Positions 10,422 through 28,206 of a stretch of 64,000 nt of DNA are shown piece by piece. The DNA comes from Gambelia wislizenii (taxonomy: Eukaryota > Chordata > Lepidosauria > Squamata > Crotaphytidae), in the NCBI GenBank assembly GCA_030847615.1, contig JAUMIR010000001.1:367714687-367778686 (forward strand), read 5' to 3'. The notes beneath the pieces were generated by a model. It did no database searches. It had not been told where the DNA came from and worked only from the letters and a program-made list of their open reading frames with translations. The position numbers and the translations under genes were made by a program. Each line of letters opens with the position of its first letter. The stretch's first letter is position 1.

Positions 10422-12525
10422 ATACAAATGGTTTGGTCTGTATATACTGCTGCTAATGTTTTGAGCCATGTTTATTCTCTAGAAACTATGGTATGTGCTC
10501 AGCACATGTCATCTTGGGGAGTTGAAAAATAAGTCTACAAAGCACTACAGGTTCCCATGAATCACTCATAGGGAAGCAGGTTGTTACCATCAATTTTCCT
10601 ATTCAATGCAATGCAAAAGAGCATGACTGTTGCATTAGTCACTCAAATTGAAGCTGTCAAAAGGAGACATTACAGGACTGAATTGCAGAAAAAGTCCTTT
10701 GTCTGGAGCAGACACTGGATGAGTTTGTATGTAACAGTAAACCATAATTTATAGCTAAATGCAGGAGTAGTAATGTGCTCCCATGAAGTGCCAGATGTGA
10801 GTGCTCCTATTCCCTTCTCCATCCATCACACAAATGGGAAAAGGAACCAAACATAATCAAGATTAACTTTTTAGTATATTTGTGCCTTGTCATTATGTGC
10901 AAGCCAAGAATTCTGGTTTAAAATAAAACAAAGTAATCAAATGCTAAACAAATGAGCTTCAAACTCTGAATTGTGTCTTCAATTTGTTTAGAAAGCTACA
11001 GTTTATTTAAAATGATAACACCTGGTTTGTATATAATACCAAGTGAGGAACCTGCTGAAATAAATATGAAATCTGGTTTATTTCTCCTCCTGGTTGTGTA
11101 GCAGGCTGCGGGGTGTGGATGAAATGCTCCAGCTCAGCCCTCTAAAAATGATGTGGAAGAAGCTAATTGAGATCAGGTTACAGTATGGCTCCTAGGCATC
11201 CCCTTTTGTACAGGATATTCCTTGTTTAGGGACAGAAAATCCTTTTCCATATTGGGTAATCAGGGACATCCCAAATCCCGTAGTTTGATGTGAATGGGAA
11301 GAAGAGACAACAGCCATGCTCACAACAGATGGACCTCCAGGCATTTGTTATGTAGCCAAATTGGTTTCATGTACCAAATGTGGGGGTGGGGGTCTTCCAC
11401 CTGTTGTGAGGGTGGTCGATGTCCACTGTTTGCTTCTCCATGCTGACCCAACAGTACACTTGCAGCATTAAATTCCTAATCCCATGATGGTTGCTGGCCT
11501 GCCATCATGAGATTTGTCTGGGTTTTGCAGCTCATCTGAGATCTCATGTCTTGTGGGAGCCCAGAGATCTTGCACAAGGCCCTCTTCTCATGAGACTTCA
11601 GGTGAGCCTTATACAGGCTGCTTCATGGGTTCTTGGGTAGTCTTGAACTGCCATCTGAGCGGGGAAGTATTGTTAGACTAGGCCTCAGGACTGGGCGTTC
11701 TGTCTCTCTTCCCCACTTCACATTGCATCATTAATTTTTACTGTCCCATACATAACTCATTAAGTTACACTAGTGAGAATGAGATCTTATCATGTCACTA
11801 TCAGGTTTTTTTATTGATTTGTTAAGTTTTATCCTGCTTGTTCTTCTTTACAGTAAACAACAAATAAAAAAATAATCAAGTATCACAATCCAGTCAAAAT
11901 TATAAGGTGGGAAACAGGTCTCAGTAATATAAGTTGAATTTATCTTTTTAAGCCTGCAGTGTTTGGGTACAGTAGATCTCAGCTGAAACCTGAATTCACA
12001 CATAGTTCTGAAGGCATATCCAGGTTCCTAGGGCAAAGAAATAAAACATAAGTATTGCTTCAGTGTATACTTCTCTTACACTGCCCACAGGGAGACAAAA
12101 CTTATTTAGTTTTAGCAGAAGTAGTAATAGTGTAAAGTGGCTAACACAGAGGCTTAGATATGGAGAACAGCTTCAAATCTTTGCTCAGCTATGAATCTCG
12201 CTGGAAGGCTCTCCTTGCAGGTTATTGTCATATTCATACAATTCATGATGCATGCAATTACTATTGCAAATATGGCACACATGTTACACAGCAGAGGCCT
12301 GGTGAAGGATAGACTGTTGTAGAATCCCATGACAGACATGCAAAGATGGCCTTGGCACTTGGCAGGGTGCCTAGCCTAGCCCAGTAGTAGCGTGGGCATT
12401 GGTTGCTGGGGGTGGGGATTGTGGAGTGTAGGCAGGTTCAGTAGAACACCCGTAGGTGTAAAAATCCTGCACTAATTAAGTAGAGTATATAAGCATAGAT
12501 CTGTAAGGTTTTATGTTTCTTTCAG
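10422..12525. other. AMPD3 intron, no clear feature
   Basis: About 2.1 kb with no exon, RNA gene or assignable repeat. It ends in a good polypyrimidine tract and acceptor (TTTCTTTCAG) for the exon at 12526. Confidence 0.55.
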
Positions 12526-12652
12526 TGATATATTTAGGACAAAAAATATTCTGCCTAGTTTTGGGAAAATGCTGGAAAATATCTTCTTACCACTATTTGA
12601 GGCAACTATCAACCCCTTGGATCATAAAGAACTTCATCTTTTCCTGAAATAT
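12526..12652 (+). CDS. AMPD3: AMPD3 exon
   Basis: The first base completes the Tyr codon begun in the exon ending at 6272. The product runs [20 protein letters not shown] to LHLFLKY and ends on a codon boundary at donor GTAAGT. This part of the TIM-barrel deaminase domain is highly conserved in AMPD3. Length and phase fit the neighbouring exons. Confidence 0.95.
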
Positions 12653-12934
12653 GTAAGTATGTGGATGGCTATTGTCAAAATGTTCATGTGCCTGATGATC
12701 CATTGTCACACTGCATACTTGAAATTTTGCATTGGGTAGAAGATTAATCATCCCAAGAACTTTCTCTTTGGTGTATTCCCCCCCTCCTTGCTTCCAAAAT
12801 CAAGTTTCTGATTCTTAAGGCTACAATTATAGTTTTGAGTGTTTGGGCAATACCTGATGAAGTCTCAACGGTCATGGGGTATAACTGAGCAAGGTTTCTA
12901 ATGACAAGGGCATTGATGTAGGGGGAAAGTCAGG

Positions 12935-14124
12935 AAAGCTAAAATGCAGATGGAGCTCAGGCTTGCTAGAGAGTTTAAAAACAATAAAAAGGGCTGTTTT
13001 TAGTTATGTCTGTAGCAAAAGGAAGAACAAGGAAATGGTAGGGCTACTGTGTGGAGAAGATGCAAAATGCTAACATGGAACAGAGAAAAGGTAGAACTAC
13101 TTAACACCTTCTTTGCCTTGGTCTTCTCCCAAAAGGAGAACAGTGCTCAACCTAGGGAAAATGGAGCAGATGATGCAGTAGGGAAAATGCAGCACAAAAT
13201 AGGTAAAGAGGTAGCTCAGGTAGACCTCACCTGTATAAATTAATTCAAGTATCCAGGGCAAGATGAATGACATCTAAGATTATTAAAAAAACTGACAGAA
13301 GTAATCTCAGAACCACTGGCAGTAATCTTTGAGAATTCATGGAGAACATGAGAGGTCCCAGCAGACTGGAGGAGGGCAAATATTGCCTCCATCTTTAAAA
13401 AAAAAAGGTGGGGGGAGCCAAATATTATCACCCAGTCAGCCTGACATCTATACCAGGAAAGATTCTAGAGCAGATCATTAAACAGATAGTCTGTAAGCAC
13501 TTAGAAAGGAATGCTGTGATCACTAAAAGTCAATGTGGGTTTCTCCAAAACGAATAATGAAAGACCAACATTATCTTTTTTTTTTTGATAGTTACAAACT
13601 TGGTAGATGAAGGGAATACCATGGATGTAGTGTATCTTGATTTCAGTGTGGCCTTTGACAAGGTCCCTCCTAATAATCTTGCAAAAAAGTTAGTAACGTG
13701 TGGTGTAGACAATGCAACTGTTAGATGGATTTGTAATTGGTTGACCGACCAAACCCAAACAGTAGTCATCAGTGGTCCTCTTCATCATGGAGAGAAATGA
13801 CTAGCAGGGTGCTACAGGGTTCTGTCCTGGGCCCAGTGCTATTCAACATCTTTATCAAGAACTTGGATGATGGAATAGAGAGCATTCCTATCAAGTTTGC
13901 AGATGACACCAAATTAGAAGGGGTAGCTAATATCCCAGAGGACAGGATCACAATGCAAAATGACCTGAACAGATTAGAAAGCTGGGTCAAAACTAACAAA
14001 ATAAATTACAACAGGGAGAAATGTAGGATACTACACTTGGGCAGTAAAAATGAAATGCACATATATAGGATGGGTGACACCTGGCTTGATGGCAGTACAT
14101 GTGAAAGGGATCTAGGAGTCATAG
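12935..14124 (+). mobile_element. CR1-type LINE fragment with broken reverse transcriptase
   Basis: Reverse-transcriptase blocks are spread over shifted frames: VYLDFSVAFDKV and VRWICNWLTDQTQ (13585-13800), then QGSVLGPVLFNIFI and KFADDTKLEGVA (13737-14130). The FADD catalytic motif is kept. Upstream, ELLNTFFALVFSQK (from 13049) fits the linker before RT. The copy lacks its 5' part and stops abruptly at about 14124, where a different element starts, so the C-terminal region and CR1 3' repeats are missing. The start near 12935 is approximate. Confidence 0.8.
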
Positions 14125-14127
14125 GAG

Positions 14128-14300
14128 ATTTTCAGACAGCGTTTAACAGTGCCTACTGCGGGATGAGGTCCCAGGAGAGGAATGGCACTCTTGCGCGGCA
14201 GGGGGTCATTTTCGGACGCCTCCTTCCCTCTTCCGGGATCCTTCGTTGCACGTCCGTGAAGCTTTGGAAGCGGCCGCGCCATATTTTAAGCACGGGCAAC
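14128..14300. mobile_element. One-ended GGAGATT-type MITE fragment interrupting CR1
   Basis: GGAGATTTTCAGACAGCG at 14128 resembles the terminus of the elements at 6618 and 41817. It is followed by CpG-rich sequence with a CGGCCGCG stretch, and near 14297-14315 by a small inverted repeat ACTTATCT-AA-AGATAAGT. The right terminus is not found, and CR1 does not resume. The copy is therefore deleted or joined to other DNA. Confidence 0.45.
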
Positions 14301-14474
14301 TTATCTAAAGATAAGTGCATCTTTGTATACAACTCTATGGTCCAATTGTACATATATGTGCAATCCCAGATAAGGATGTTGTTTGATTTACAGAAACAAG
14401 TTTCTAGTGAAAGGCAGGTGAGCTTATGGAATTGTTTGAGAGGGAGCTTCAGCAGCTCTAGATGCTTTTAAATA

Positions 14475-14725
14475 CAGTAAGACCCCCATATCTACTGATG
14501 CATTATCCACTGATTCAGTCATCCACGGGACACAAAACAGCACACCTACCATAGAGTCTTCCTAGAAAATGTGTCCTCTCTAGCCATTTTCTAGGTCTTC
14601 CAAGGCAACTCTATGGTATTTTAAAGCAGAAGTCCTATTATTTTCAATGGTGTTAGCTATTATCCATGGTTTTCGGTATCCAGCCCCCACTGAACCAATC
14701 CCCAGAGGTTATGGGGGTCCTACTG
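14475..14725. mobile_element. Tigger/mariner-like MITE, CAGTAGGACCCCC family
   Basis: Ends CAGTAAGACCCCCATATC and the reverse complement of CAGTAGGACCCCCATAAC are inverted repeats flanked by TA at 14473-14474 and 14726-14727. The interior has TTCCTAGAAAATGTGTCCTC and CAAGGCAACTCTATGGTA. The copy at 44161-44409 is the same family in the opposite orientation. Confidence 0.85.
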
Positions 14726-14879
14726 TAAGTCTATTGGTTACTGAATACCTCTCCCTACAACAAAACCATACAGTACAGTAATTGAATTTTCCTTTTGGAT
14801 TTCATTCTTTTAGGGCCCCTAATCTAGGTAGATTCTGCTTAGTTGTAGATAATTACTTTGAGCTTCTGCCTTTAATGTT

Positions 14880-14881
14880 GA

Positions 14882-14921
<40 letters not shown>

Positions 14922-14922
14922 G
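14880..14922. repeat. (AAAG)n microsatellite
   Basis: About ten GAAA units in a row, then interrupted. Confidence 0.9.
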
Positions 14923-16543
14923 AAAATTGTGATGTGAGGCCTCAACTGAAGCAACCCCTGTAGCAGTGGCTCGCCATGGAGATCAATTGCTTCAGCTAAG
15001 CTTATATGTATTAGTACCCTGTATTTCCCTGATATGGGCATAAACCAAAAGCTGGTGGGACTAGCAGAAATAAAGGTGAAGGAAGATAATACAAAATCCA
15101 AGCTGGGCTAAATAGAATGCAGTATATTGTTTTATATTCTGCATTCTTTTGAGATCTAACTTTCTATTAAGAACAGATATACTCCACAGCTTCCCCAGTT
15201 ATATAATTTACTCTAACTTTATAGGATTATTTAAAAGAATATTTTTAAAACTTTAAAAACAGGGGTTGACAACTATGGTTGGGCAGAGGCTAATCCCCCC
15301 AGTCCACAGTGGGCTGCACTGCTTCTCCAAACTAAAACTGGAAGTGATGTGATGCCACTTTTGGTTTACTTTTCAGCTAGTGGGTTGGAGGAGCAAAACG
15401 GCTGAGGTCTGCAGCTGTTATAAGTGTCTGGAGAACATTTTTCTGGTAAAAACATTGCTTGAAAGTTGTTTTTTTCTTTCCTTCTGTAACTGTTCCTAGA
15501 CTGTGGAATTCTCTTTATAGGGAGGTAAGGCTGGCTCCCTCATACCTGGAGTGTCATCTTTGGGGAGAAGGTGTGGTATAAATAAAGTGATTGATTGTAT
15601 TAGCATTTTTGAGGTGGTGATGGGGAATCTGAGGGCTTGTGAGATGTTCTGTGACCTCCAGAGGCTGCTAAAGGGGCTGTAGGCTATAAGCAGCCTGTGG
15701 AGTGCACTTTCCCACCCTGGTTCACAGGAAAATGTTGGAAGATTTTCAACTACAGGCATACCTCCATTAACAAAGCCTCTGACAAAGAAGCTCCTTTTTA
15801 CAGAGTCTTTTTATGCCTGCCCAGCCCCCTTTCCTCCTGGTCCTCTGTCTAGCTGGAACTTTTTTTTTAGCAGCATCAGCATTGAGAGAATGATGAAGGA
15901 GAGCTGGACAAACAGACTTTTGGTGTCAGGTTGCAGCAGTGTGTCTGCAATAATCAATGCTATAAAGCCCAATCTGAGAAAGAATGGGATTCTGATCTAC
16001 CCAACCCTACTGTAGCTCTTTGCACCTGCCTACAACAGGTGAGGTTAAAAGCATTTGCCTTCAGAATCCCTTGCTTGAGCATGTGTGCATAGCAAATCAG
16101 AAAGAAATGGGGAGACCATTCTGCCTATCCAGGTACCCGCGCCATGTTTAAAAAGCATGCTCCTGTTATGTTTGGCTACTAAAATAAAAATGATTTTAAA
16201 AGTGAAGGTTGATGAAAGAAAAAGTCATCCCTGGATGCAATTTGGAAGAGGCCTTCAAGTGATCTACAGTAGATTCAAAATGTTTTTGTTTACTTATGCA
16301 AGGCTTGCCTGATCTGGTTGTTTTATTTGTGCATATTGTTAGTCTGGGATAATAAGTTTGCTGAAATATGTTGAACTACTCTTCTTTTTTGTGGTATAGG
16401 AACCTGTCACTATTCTTTCAATGTTATTTCTGCCTCTGGTACCAAAGTTAAAGAGGTATATATCTGTAATATCAAAACTTCCTGTTTTATCTGTTTATGC
16501 TGAAGCTGATTCACATTCAAATCTGTTTTGCTTTGATTTCTAG
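14923..16543. other. AMPD3 intron, nothing assigned
   Basis: No exon or clear repeat recognised. The acceptor TTTGATTTCTAG precedes the exon at 16544. Confidence 0.5.
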
Positions 16544-16708
<165 letters not shown>

Positions 16709-16927
16709 TAAGTAGTGGTTTTTATATATCTCCTTTTTCAATAGAAGGGTGTAACATGGAATTTGACATGTGGTTTAGTCAAACTAACTGTCAGTGTAAA
16801 TATGAATATATTTGATATTCTTTATTTAGAGATGCTCCTTTTGATTCTGTTTCCAAGGCCATGTACAGAGAGTTATCCCATTCAAAAAAGAGGAAATGTG
16901 TATGCAGAACAGTTGCACACATGGGCC

Positions 16928-17364
16928 AGAATCCTGTTGGGGAGTTATGAATGCATAACCTAGATTTATACATTTGTAATGTTTGATATTCATGATTCCT
17001 ATGTTGCCCCTAGCTTAGGGGACACGTAGGGGCCATGAAAGTTCCCCAATCCCTACTTACCAGGAATCATCTGCTGCGATCAATGGGCAACCTTTCCAGT
17101 TGCTTGGGAACCAGAAGGCTGACATTCCCACCCCCATTGTACAAGTGATTTCTGGCATGAGGGGGAATTGTAAGAGAGGCCTTGCTTCTGTCTGTCACAA
17201 GGAGATCATCAGTCAACTGCTTCCTGAGCAACAGGGGAATGAACCCCTGTTGATCACAGCAGCTACTGCTCAGTAAATGGGGAGTGGGGAGGTTGGGCCA
17301 GCAGTCACTGCATAGCTCCATGACTATGGTAGTTACACATTCGTAACAGCGCAATAGGATTCCT
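16928..17364. repeat. Unassigned dispersed repeat with inverted ends, copy A
   Basis: The left end AGAATCCTGTTGGGGAGTTA and right end (reverse complement AGGAATCCTATTGCGCTGTT) match over about 33 bp with several changes. The body is clearly homologous to 25312-25773, for example CTGCTGCGATCAA and the CTTCCTGAG(C/T)(A/G)ACAGGGGAA segment. Size and inverted ends suggest a non-autonomous DNA transposon, but no target duplication is readable. Confidence 0.55.
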
Positions 17365-19477
17365 TCTGTGATCTCTGAAGTTGAAAAGCCTGCTCTAAGA
17401 GCTAGGGTTGCATATGTGCCATACATGTGTAGCCCTGTACAGATGGTGATCTGTTAGAAATGTGAAGGGGAGAGTTGAATCCAGCCTTCCCCATCCTGCT
17501 TCTGTCCTATTTAGTCACTCTAAAGCAGCCTTCCCCAGCCAATTGTTTTCTAATGTTTCTAATGAAACTCCAGTTTCCATTGGGCCTGACCATTGACTGT
17601 GCTGGCTGCAGGGTGTAACTACCCAGGGGCAGAGTGGTGGTGAGGGTACCCTGCAGAGGACAGGACACACCAGCTGAATTTACCCAATTATTCAGCCTGG
17701 CCTCCTCTCCACTTCCCCTGGCACCTTTATTTCACATTCCCCTTATCCCCTCTTTGGACTGGGGTCTGACTTTCTATGAATAGTATATGTGATTGTGTGG
17801 GCTCAATTGGTAAGTGTGCCTAACAGAGGTAAGTGAGGGAGGAGTCTGGACTTTATAAATAAAACACAAAGTTTGGTTTATTAACTGAATGCTTGTAACA
17901 GCAATGCTTCAATACTGTGCCTCCAACTTTGTTAATTGCTAAATATCTCTTAGTTCCACTCTGTGGTGATCATTTCATATAAAAGTTCAGATAATATTCT
18001 TTGAGCCCTTAACAGTAAAACCAGATAACTACCAGACTCGATCACTCTCTTATACTCTTAATTTCCACTCACTATACAATCCATTCAGCCTCAACTTGCT
18101 CTCAAGAACAGACCATACTACACACAGTCATCACATAACAACTCAAAAGCAACCAAACAACAACTGTATCTTAAAACTAACTCTCTCAACTGTCATACAC
18201 ATCTTTCAAACTCTAGAAAACCCCTCCCATATCAGTTTCCTGCTCTGGGATTGGCTCCCTCATGCTCTCTTCCCATTTGCTCAGCAGTATTCTATCAACC
18301 GCTCATCACCCCTCCCCCCAATAAGAATTCTGTGCCTCCAATCAATTTTTCCTTCCATTCCCAAATATTTCAGTAATTTAAAACTCCAGTTGAACATTTA
18401 GAAATAGAGGTTAGGCATCAAAAGAAAAGCGGGAGGTGAAGTTACCGAGGGAATATGAATACAGCAAATGTAAGAGTTCTGCATGTGAATGATTTTTAGT
18501 GTTGCACTCTCTGCAATGCTAGAAATTTGGGGCTGAAGGAAAATTTCATGGGATACCAGAATACTCATTTGGAAAAGCAAAGCTGTCATCCACCTGCCCC
18601 CTGTTGCTTCACCCCTGGCTGGATGAGAATGATGGGAATTGGGAACTTTAGGGTGAAAGACCCTTCTGTAGACAGATGTTTATGAAAACTGTAACCAGGA
18701 CTTCATGCAGTCCTCTGGCTCCTAGATGAGGCTTTGCAGTCTGAGGAAACAAAGATGCAGTGTGTTTTTGAGTGCACAATTAGACTTTGTAGCTAGATAG
18801 GAAGCAAAATGTTATAGAGACATGGACACCAGTAACTGCCTCAACTTTATGCATGCTTTAAAAAAACACTTTCAATTCTCCCTGGGTCAAATCAGTTTGC
18901 AAGCTTAGTTATGTTTTTGGACAATTCCCAAGACCCCTCAGCTCTTTCAAGCTGAGAGAACTGGAGAAGCCAATAAGTGTGTGAAGCCAAAAAAATTGTG
19001 CCTAAAATTGTTATTGGCAAGTAAGAATTATGTCTAGGACATCATTGGTGACACTCTTCTCTGTCTTGCATGAAGCAATTATTAAACTTTTTTGTTTGGT
19101 ATATTAGCTTGGTAATAGGTATGTAATTTGTCTATTTTCCTGCACATGTTTTCTTGATGCCATCCCTCTCCAGCAACCTCTTTTCTCAAGAAAATGTTCC
19201 ACAATTTCAAGAACATTGTATATTTTAAAACCAGATTTGCTTTGAACATTTTGGGATCAAGAAGTTTTCTCTCTTTGCACTTCCACTCAAGAGTAAAATT
19301 GAATTCCGAAAATTTTCAGCCTCATGATTTTAAAATTCCTTTGATTTGTTTGGGAATGGGAGAAACTACTGCAGTTAAGAAATAAGAAACAGCAAAACTT
19401 AAACAGGCCATCCTCTGTATTATGCTTGTTCTTAATGTACCAGTGCTGGATGAGAGCTGTTTGCCCAAAAAACAGAC
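17365..19477. other. AMPD3 intron, no recognised feature
   Basis: Mostly AT-rich sequence. A C/A-rich, G-poor stretch lies around 18040-18380. No exon signal is seen. Confidence 0.45.
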
Positions 19478-19660
19478 GCTTCCCCTAATATCCATGCAAC
19501 CAATATCCACAGTTTCAGTTATCTACGGGACACAGAAGAGGAGTGAATACCATAGAGTTGCACTGGAAAATATCTCTCTAGGCATGTTCTAGGTCCTCCA
19601 ATGCAACTCCATGGTATGGTTTGTTTTGTTTTTTTACCAGAAGTCCTTTGTTTTAATGGG
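19478..19660. mobile_element. Tigger-like MITE fragment (CAGTAGGACCCCC family)
   Basis: It shares TTATCTACGGGACACA, CCATAGAGTTGCA, TCTAGGCATGTTCTAGGTC and CCAATGCAACTCCATGGTAT with the interiors of the elements at 14475 and 44161. The termini are eroded. Confidence 0.6.
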
Positions 19661-20099
19661 GTAAGTCTGCCTCCCCGAATACAGGAGTCTGACTATAGTT
19701 GCCAAAGCAAAAGTTGTCAATGTTATTCCACCAAAGTGATCATCACTCACTGCTTGAGTCACCTTTTACCCAAGTGGAAGCACTTGATCTGCAGCTATAA
19801 ACACACTTGCTACAGAGTAAATAAAGCCCCATTGAACATAGGGGCAGCCTAAGACATTTAATTGCCTGAAGCAGGTCATCAAATACCCCCCCTCCCCCAT
19901 GGTCATGGTGCATAGTACTCAAAGCCAGTCAAATTATTTTGGCACATGAGACAATGACACATGCCTTTGCCTGTCCCTGGTAGTAAAAATACAACAATAA
20001 TAAACTCCATAGTTAACAGTTGGTTGCCCTTACATGGCCTGGAGAGACCTGGAGGCCATTTCTTCACCTCACTCTGCCTGCTGTGAAGCTGACTTCTGA

Positions 20100-25311
<5,212 letters not shown>

Positions 25312-25773
25312 GGAATCCTGTATGGCAGTTATGGATGTATAATCTGGAGTTATGTGCTTGTGACTGTTTCATTTTTGCAGTCCCTACATAGCCCCTAGTG
25401 TAGGGGCTACATAGGGACTGTGAAAGTCTCACAATCTGCACTTACTGGGAAGCAGCTGCTGCGATCAACAGGGGTCTGTTTCCTTGTTGCTCAGGAAGCA
25501 GCTGGCTGCTGTTCCCACCCCTGTTGCATGAGCGATCTCCAGCGTGAGGGAGAATTGCAGCAGGGATCCTTCTGCCTGTCACAGCAGAGATTGCTCACGG
25601 GAGGGGAGAGCAATGGCAGCCGGTTGCTTCCTGAGTGACAGGGGAACTGACTCCTGTTGATCGCAGTGGCTGCTTCCTGTTAAGTGGGAATTGGGAGGGG
25701 GAGTTGAGCCAGAATTCATGCATAGCATGATAACTATGGTGCTTTCACATATATAAAGACCATACAGGATTCT
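25312..25773. repeat. Unassigned dispersed repeat with inverted ends, copy B
   Basis: It starts GGAATCCTGTATGGCAGTTA and ends ATACAGGATTCTG, which are inverted relatives. The interior is homologous to 16928-17364 (CTACATAGGGACTGTGAAAG, GCTGCTGCGATCAACAGG, GTTGATCGCAGTGGCTGC). The two copies sit in different introns of the same gene. Confidence 0.55.
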
Positions 25774-26130
25774 GATCAACAGTCCCTCATAAAGTAGTGG
25801 TAAAAGTGATATATTCTCCAGGTATTTCTGATACATAGGCTGTATGAGGAGTACAGAGAGGGTTCAGAGTCTGTTGTGCCCACAGCTATGCTACTGCCAC
25901 CTATTCCCTCCATTCCCCTGGGGCAATTTTCTCATTTTCTATAATAAATGCTATTCTTCTGGCATTATCCCCTCAATGGCCTCTGTTGTTTTGCTTCTTC
26001 AGGGAGGAACTGTGGGAAATATCTCTTTCCTAACCCAGGTGCTACTGGGCTTTTCCCCTACCATTAAAATCAAAGTAATTCCTGACATTGTACAGTCTGA
26101 CATTGTATTTAAATGTTGTTTTATCTCTAG

Positions 26131-26307
26131 GAAAAGCAGAAATGTTTAGGGGTAAATTATTGCAGTGAAGGGCCTGAAGGAAATGACATTCGGAAGACAA
26201 ATGTTGCACAGATTCGAATGGCTTACAGATATGAGACCTTATGCAACGAGCTGAGTTTCCTGTCTGATGCGATGAAAACAGAAGAGATCACTGCACTGTC
26301 AAAGTAG
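26131..26307 (+). CDS. AMPD3: AMPD3 last coding exon with stop codon
   Basis: It opens [20 protein letters not shown], continues [20 protein letters not shown] and ends [14 protein letters not shown] with TAG at 26305-26307. The C-terminal block is diagnostic for AMPD3. The few changes lie in the loop after EKQK and in the last residues, where the family varies. The acceptor is TTATCTCTAG. Confidence 0.97.
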   Translation, partial: EKQKCLGVNYCSEGPEGNDIRKTNVAQIRMAYRYETLCNELSFLSDAMKTEEITALSK

Positions 26308-27537
26308 TCATAGCTACAAAATCAAGTTAAATTTGCACAAATGCCAGGACAGAAGCATATGAACAAAAGAGAGAACTTGAGCTTAGGTAGCACAGAAAGC
26401 TCTCTGATGTACAGAAGAATCTGTGTTGCATCAGACTTGTAGCAAAGCCAGTTTCTGCAAGCGCTTGACTTAGGTAGCACTGCTGTATATATATAGTTGC
26501 AAGCTCACAACTATATTCTTTATGCTGTATTTGCATTTAAAAGTGCGCTACAAATCTAATGGTAAATATTTGTAGAGTTTGCATCTGGGATACGTAACAT
26601 TCTGTTTTGAAATGAGTAATGTTGGGGACAACAGCTTTTGGTAGCATACATGTACCTCTTTTGCCATGCTTCATGGCAGGCAAAGATTTAAGGCACTTTA
26701 AACTGTAACCTCTGGTTAGATTCCAGATCAATGACTGTACACTGTACAGTGCCCCCATTTCATTGTGAAGGGTATTTAGCAAAACTACAATTCACTTTGG
26801 AAAGTAAAAGAATATGACCAAAGAGCTCCATGGTTTTTTGTTGTTGTTGCACATTATAGGAAAATTTATTCAGCAGTATACTTTGATTGTGTTTTGATTG
26901 CCCTCCTCAATTTCATCTCAGTCAGTGTCATGATAATTCATTTTGTAGCACTGTGATTTTTTTTATAACTTTTTTTGGTGAAAGCTTGCTATCATCATCA
27001 GACTGAGCTGATTCATCATCTGATTGCTGTCATCATTAGATCATGCTGTTGTGTTTTGTGGTGCTGTGCTGGGTTGGGACAATCATGTCACTGCCATGGT
27101 AACAAGCCTTAGGATCTATATGCTCATAATTGCATTTTCAGTGTGCAACCTTGAAAATGAGCATATTTTCCCACATTCTTTTCCTGTGTGCTGTGAAGTT
27201 CCAGGAAAAGTTTCTTTGTGAGTACTGAAGACCTGTGATATTCTTGTAGCATCTGTTTGTTTACAAATATACGGATTGAGTTGGGGTATGTTGAAGATAC
27301 AAGCAAACATGTAAAAGGCAGATCTATTTTCATAGCAGCCTTAGCCTCCATAGCCTCAAGGGTATTTGTCACAAGCAGATTCCAAAACTTCTTTCTGCTC
27401 AGAGTCAAACCCGCAGGCAAGTAGATGTAATAGTCCTACTTAGTCTTGATTGGCCATGAATTAATTAGCAAACATTAAGGGCTAAGCCACACCACAGTTT
27501 AAAGAAGTACTTGAACAGAAGGACTCTGTGGCCCAAA

Positions 27538-27745
27538 CTGTTGTTATGTGCTTTCAAATTGTTTTTGATTTGTGGTGACCCTAAGATGAACCTGCTGTCA
27601 AGCTTTCTTCAGCAAGATTTATTCAGAGGGGGTTTGCCTTTGTCTTCCTCTGAGGTGGAGAAAGTATGACTTGCCCAAAGTCACCCAGAGATTTCCATAA
27701 GCTGAGCAGAGATTTGAATCCTGGTCTCCTGGAGTATTTGGACGT
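27538..27745 (-). mobile_element. tRNA-derived Sauria-type SINE
   Basis: Reverse orientation: a tail with ATGTGCTTTCAAATTG and GTGGTGACCCTAAG, a body with CAGAGGGGGTTTGCC and CCCAAAGTCACCCAG, and the head with GATTTGAATCCTGGTCTCC, the reverse of a tRNA B-box. It resembles the copies at 33631 and 47222. The A-box end is missing. Confidence 0.75.
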
Positions 27746-27824
27746 ATCATAAGATGGTCACTGCAAAAGATGCTGCTGTGCAGCAAAGTGGAAGTCAGTC
27801 ACAAAAGAGGAAGACTGTACTACA

Positions 27825-27950
27825 GGTGGAAGCCATGGCCTTGAGTCTGCAAGATCTGAGCAGGGCACTTGCTGACCGGAGATCCAGGAGATCCCTTGTT
27901 TATAACGTTGCCATAAGTTGAAGTCAGCTTGACAGCGAATAACAAGTCCT
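27825..27950 (+). mobile_element. Sauria SINE 3' region
   Basis: GAGTCTGCAAGATCTGAGCAGG and ACGTTGCCATAAGTTGAAGTC, ending in a degenerate AACAA tail, match the same 3' module seen at 8855. No head is visible. Confidence 0.55.
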
Positions 27951-28206
27951 GAACTCCTGTTCCAAAACAAACCACTGTATCATGGTGGCTCTCTATGATC
28001 CCTAACAATAGCATTAATAGGTGTGTAAGCAAACTAGAAATGAATGTTGTTTGCCTTCTCTTCATTTTACATGAACAGTATTCTTGAAGCTTGAGATTTA
28101 ACTTTAGATTCCATCCGTTAATATGCATATATTACAGCTAGCTGGCAATAATTCAAACTTACGTTTATGAAAGTAAAGCTCTTCTGAAATTAATAAATGT
28201 AGAGTA

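Noticed and set aside
17067..17426. Minus-strand frame whose translation resembles that at 25579-25836
   Set aside because: The resemblance follows from DNA homology of the two repeat copies; there are no conserved domains and the frames differ in extent.
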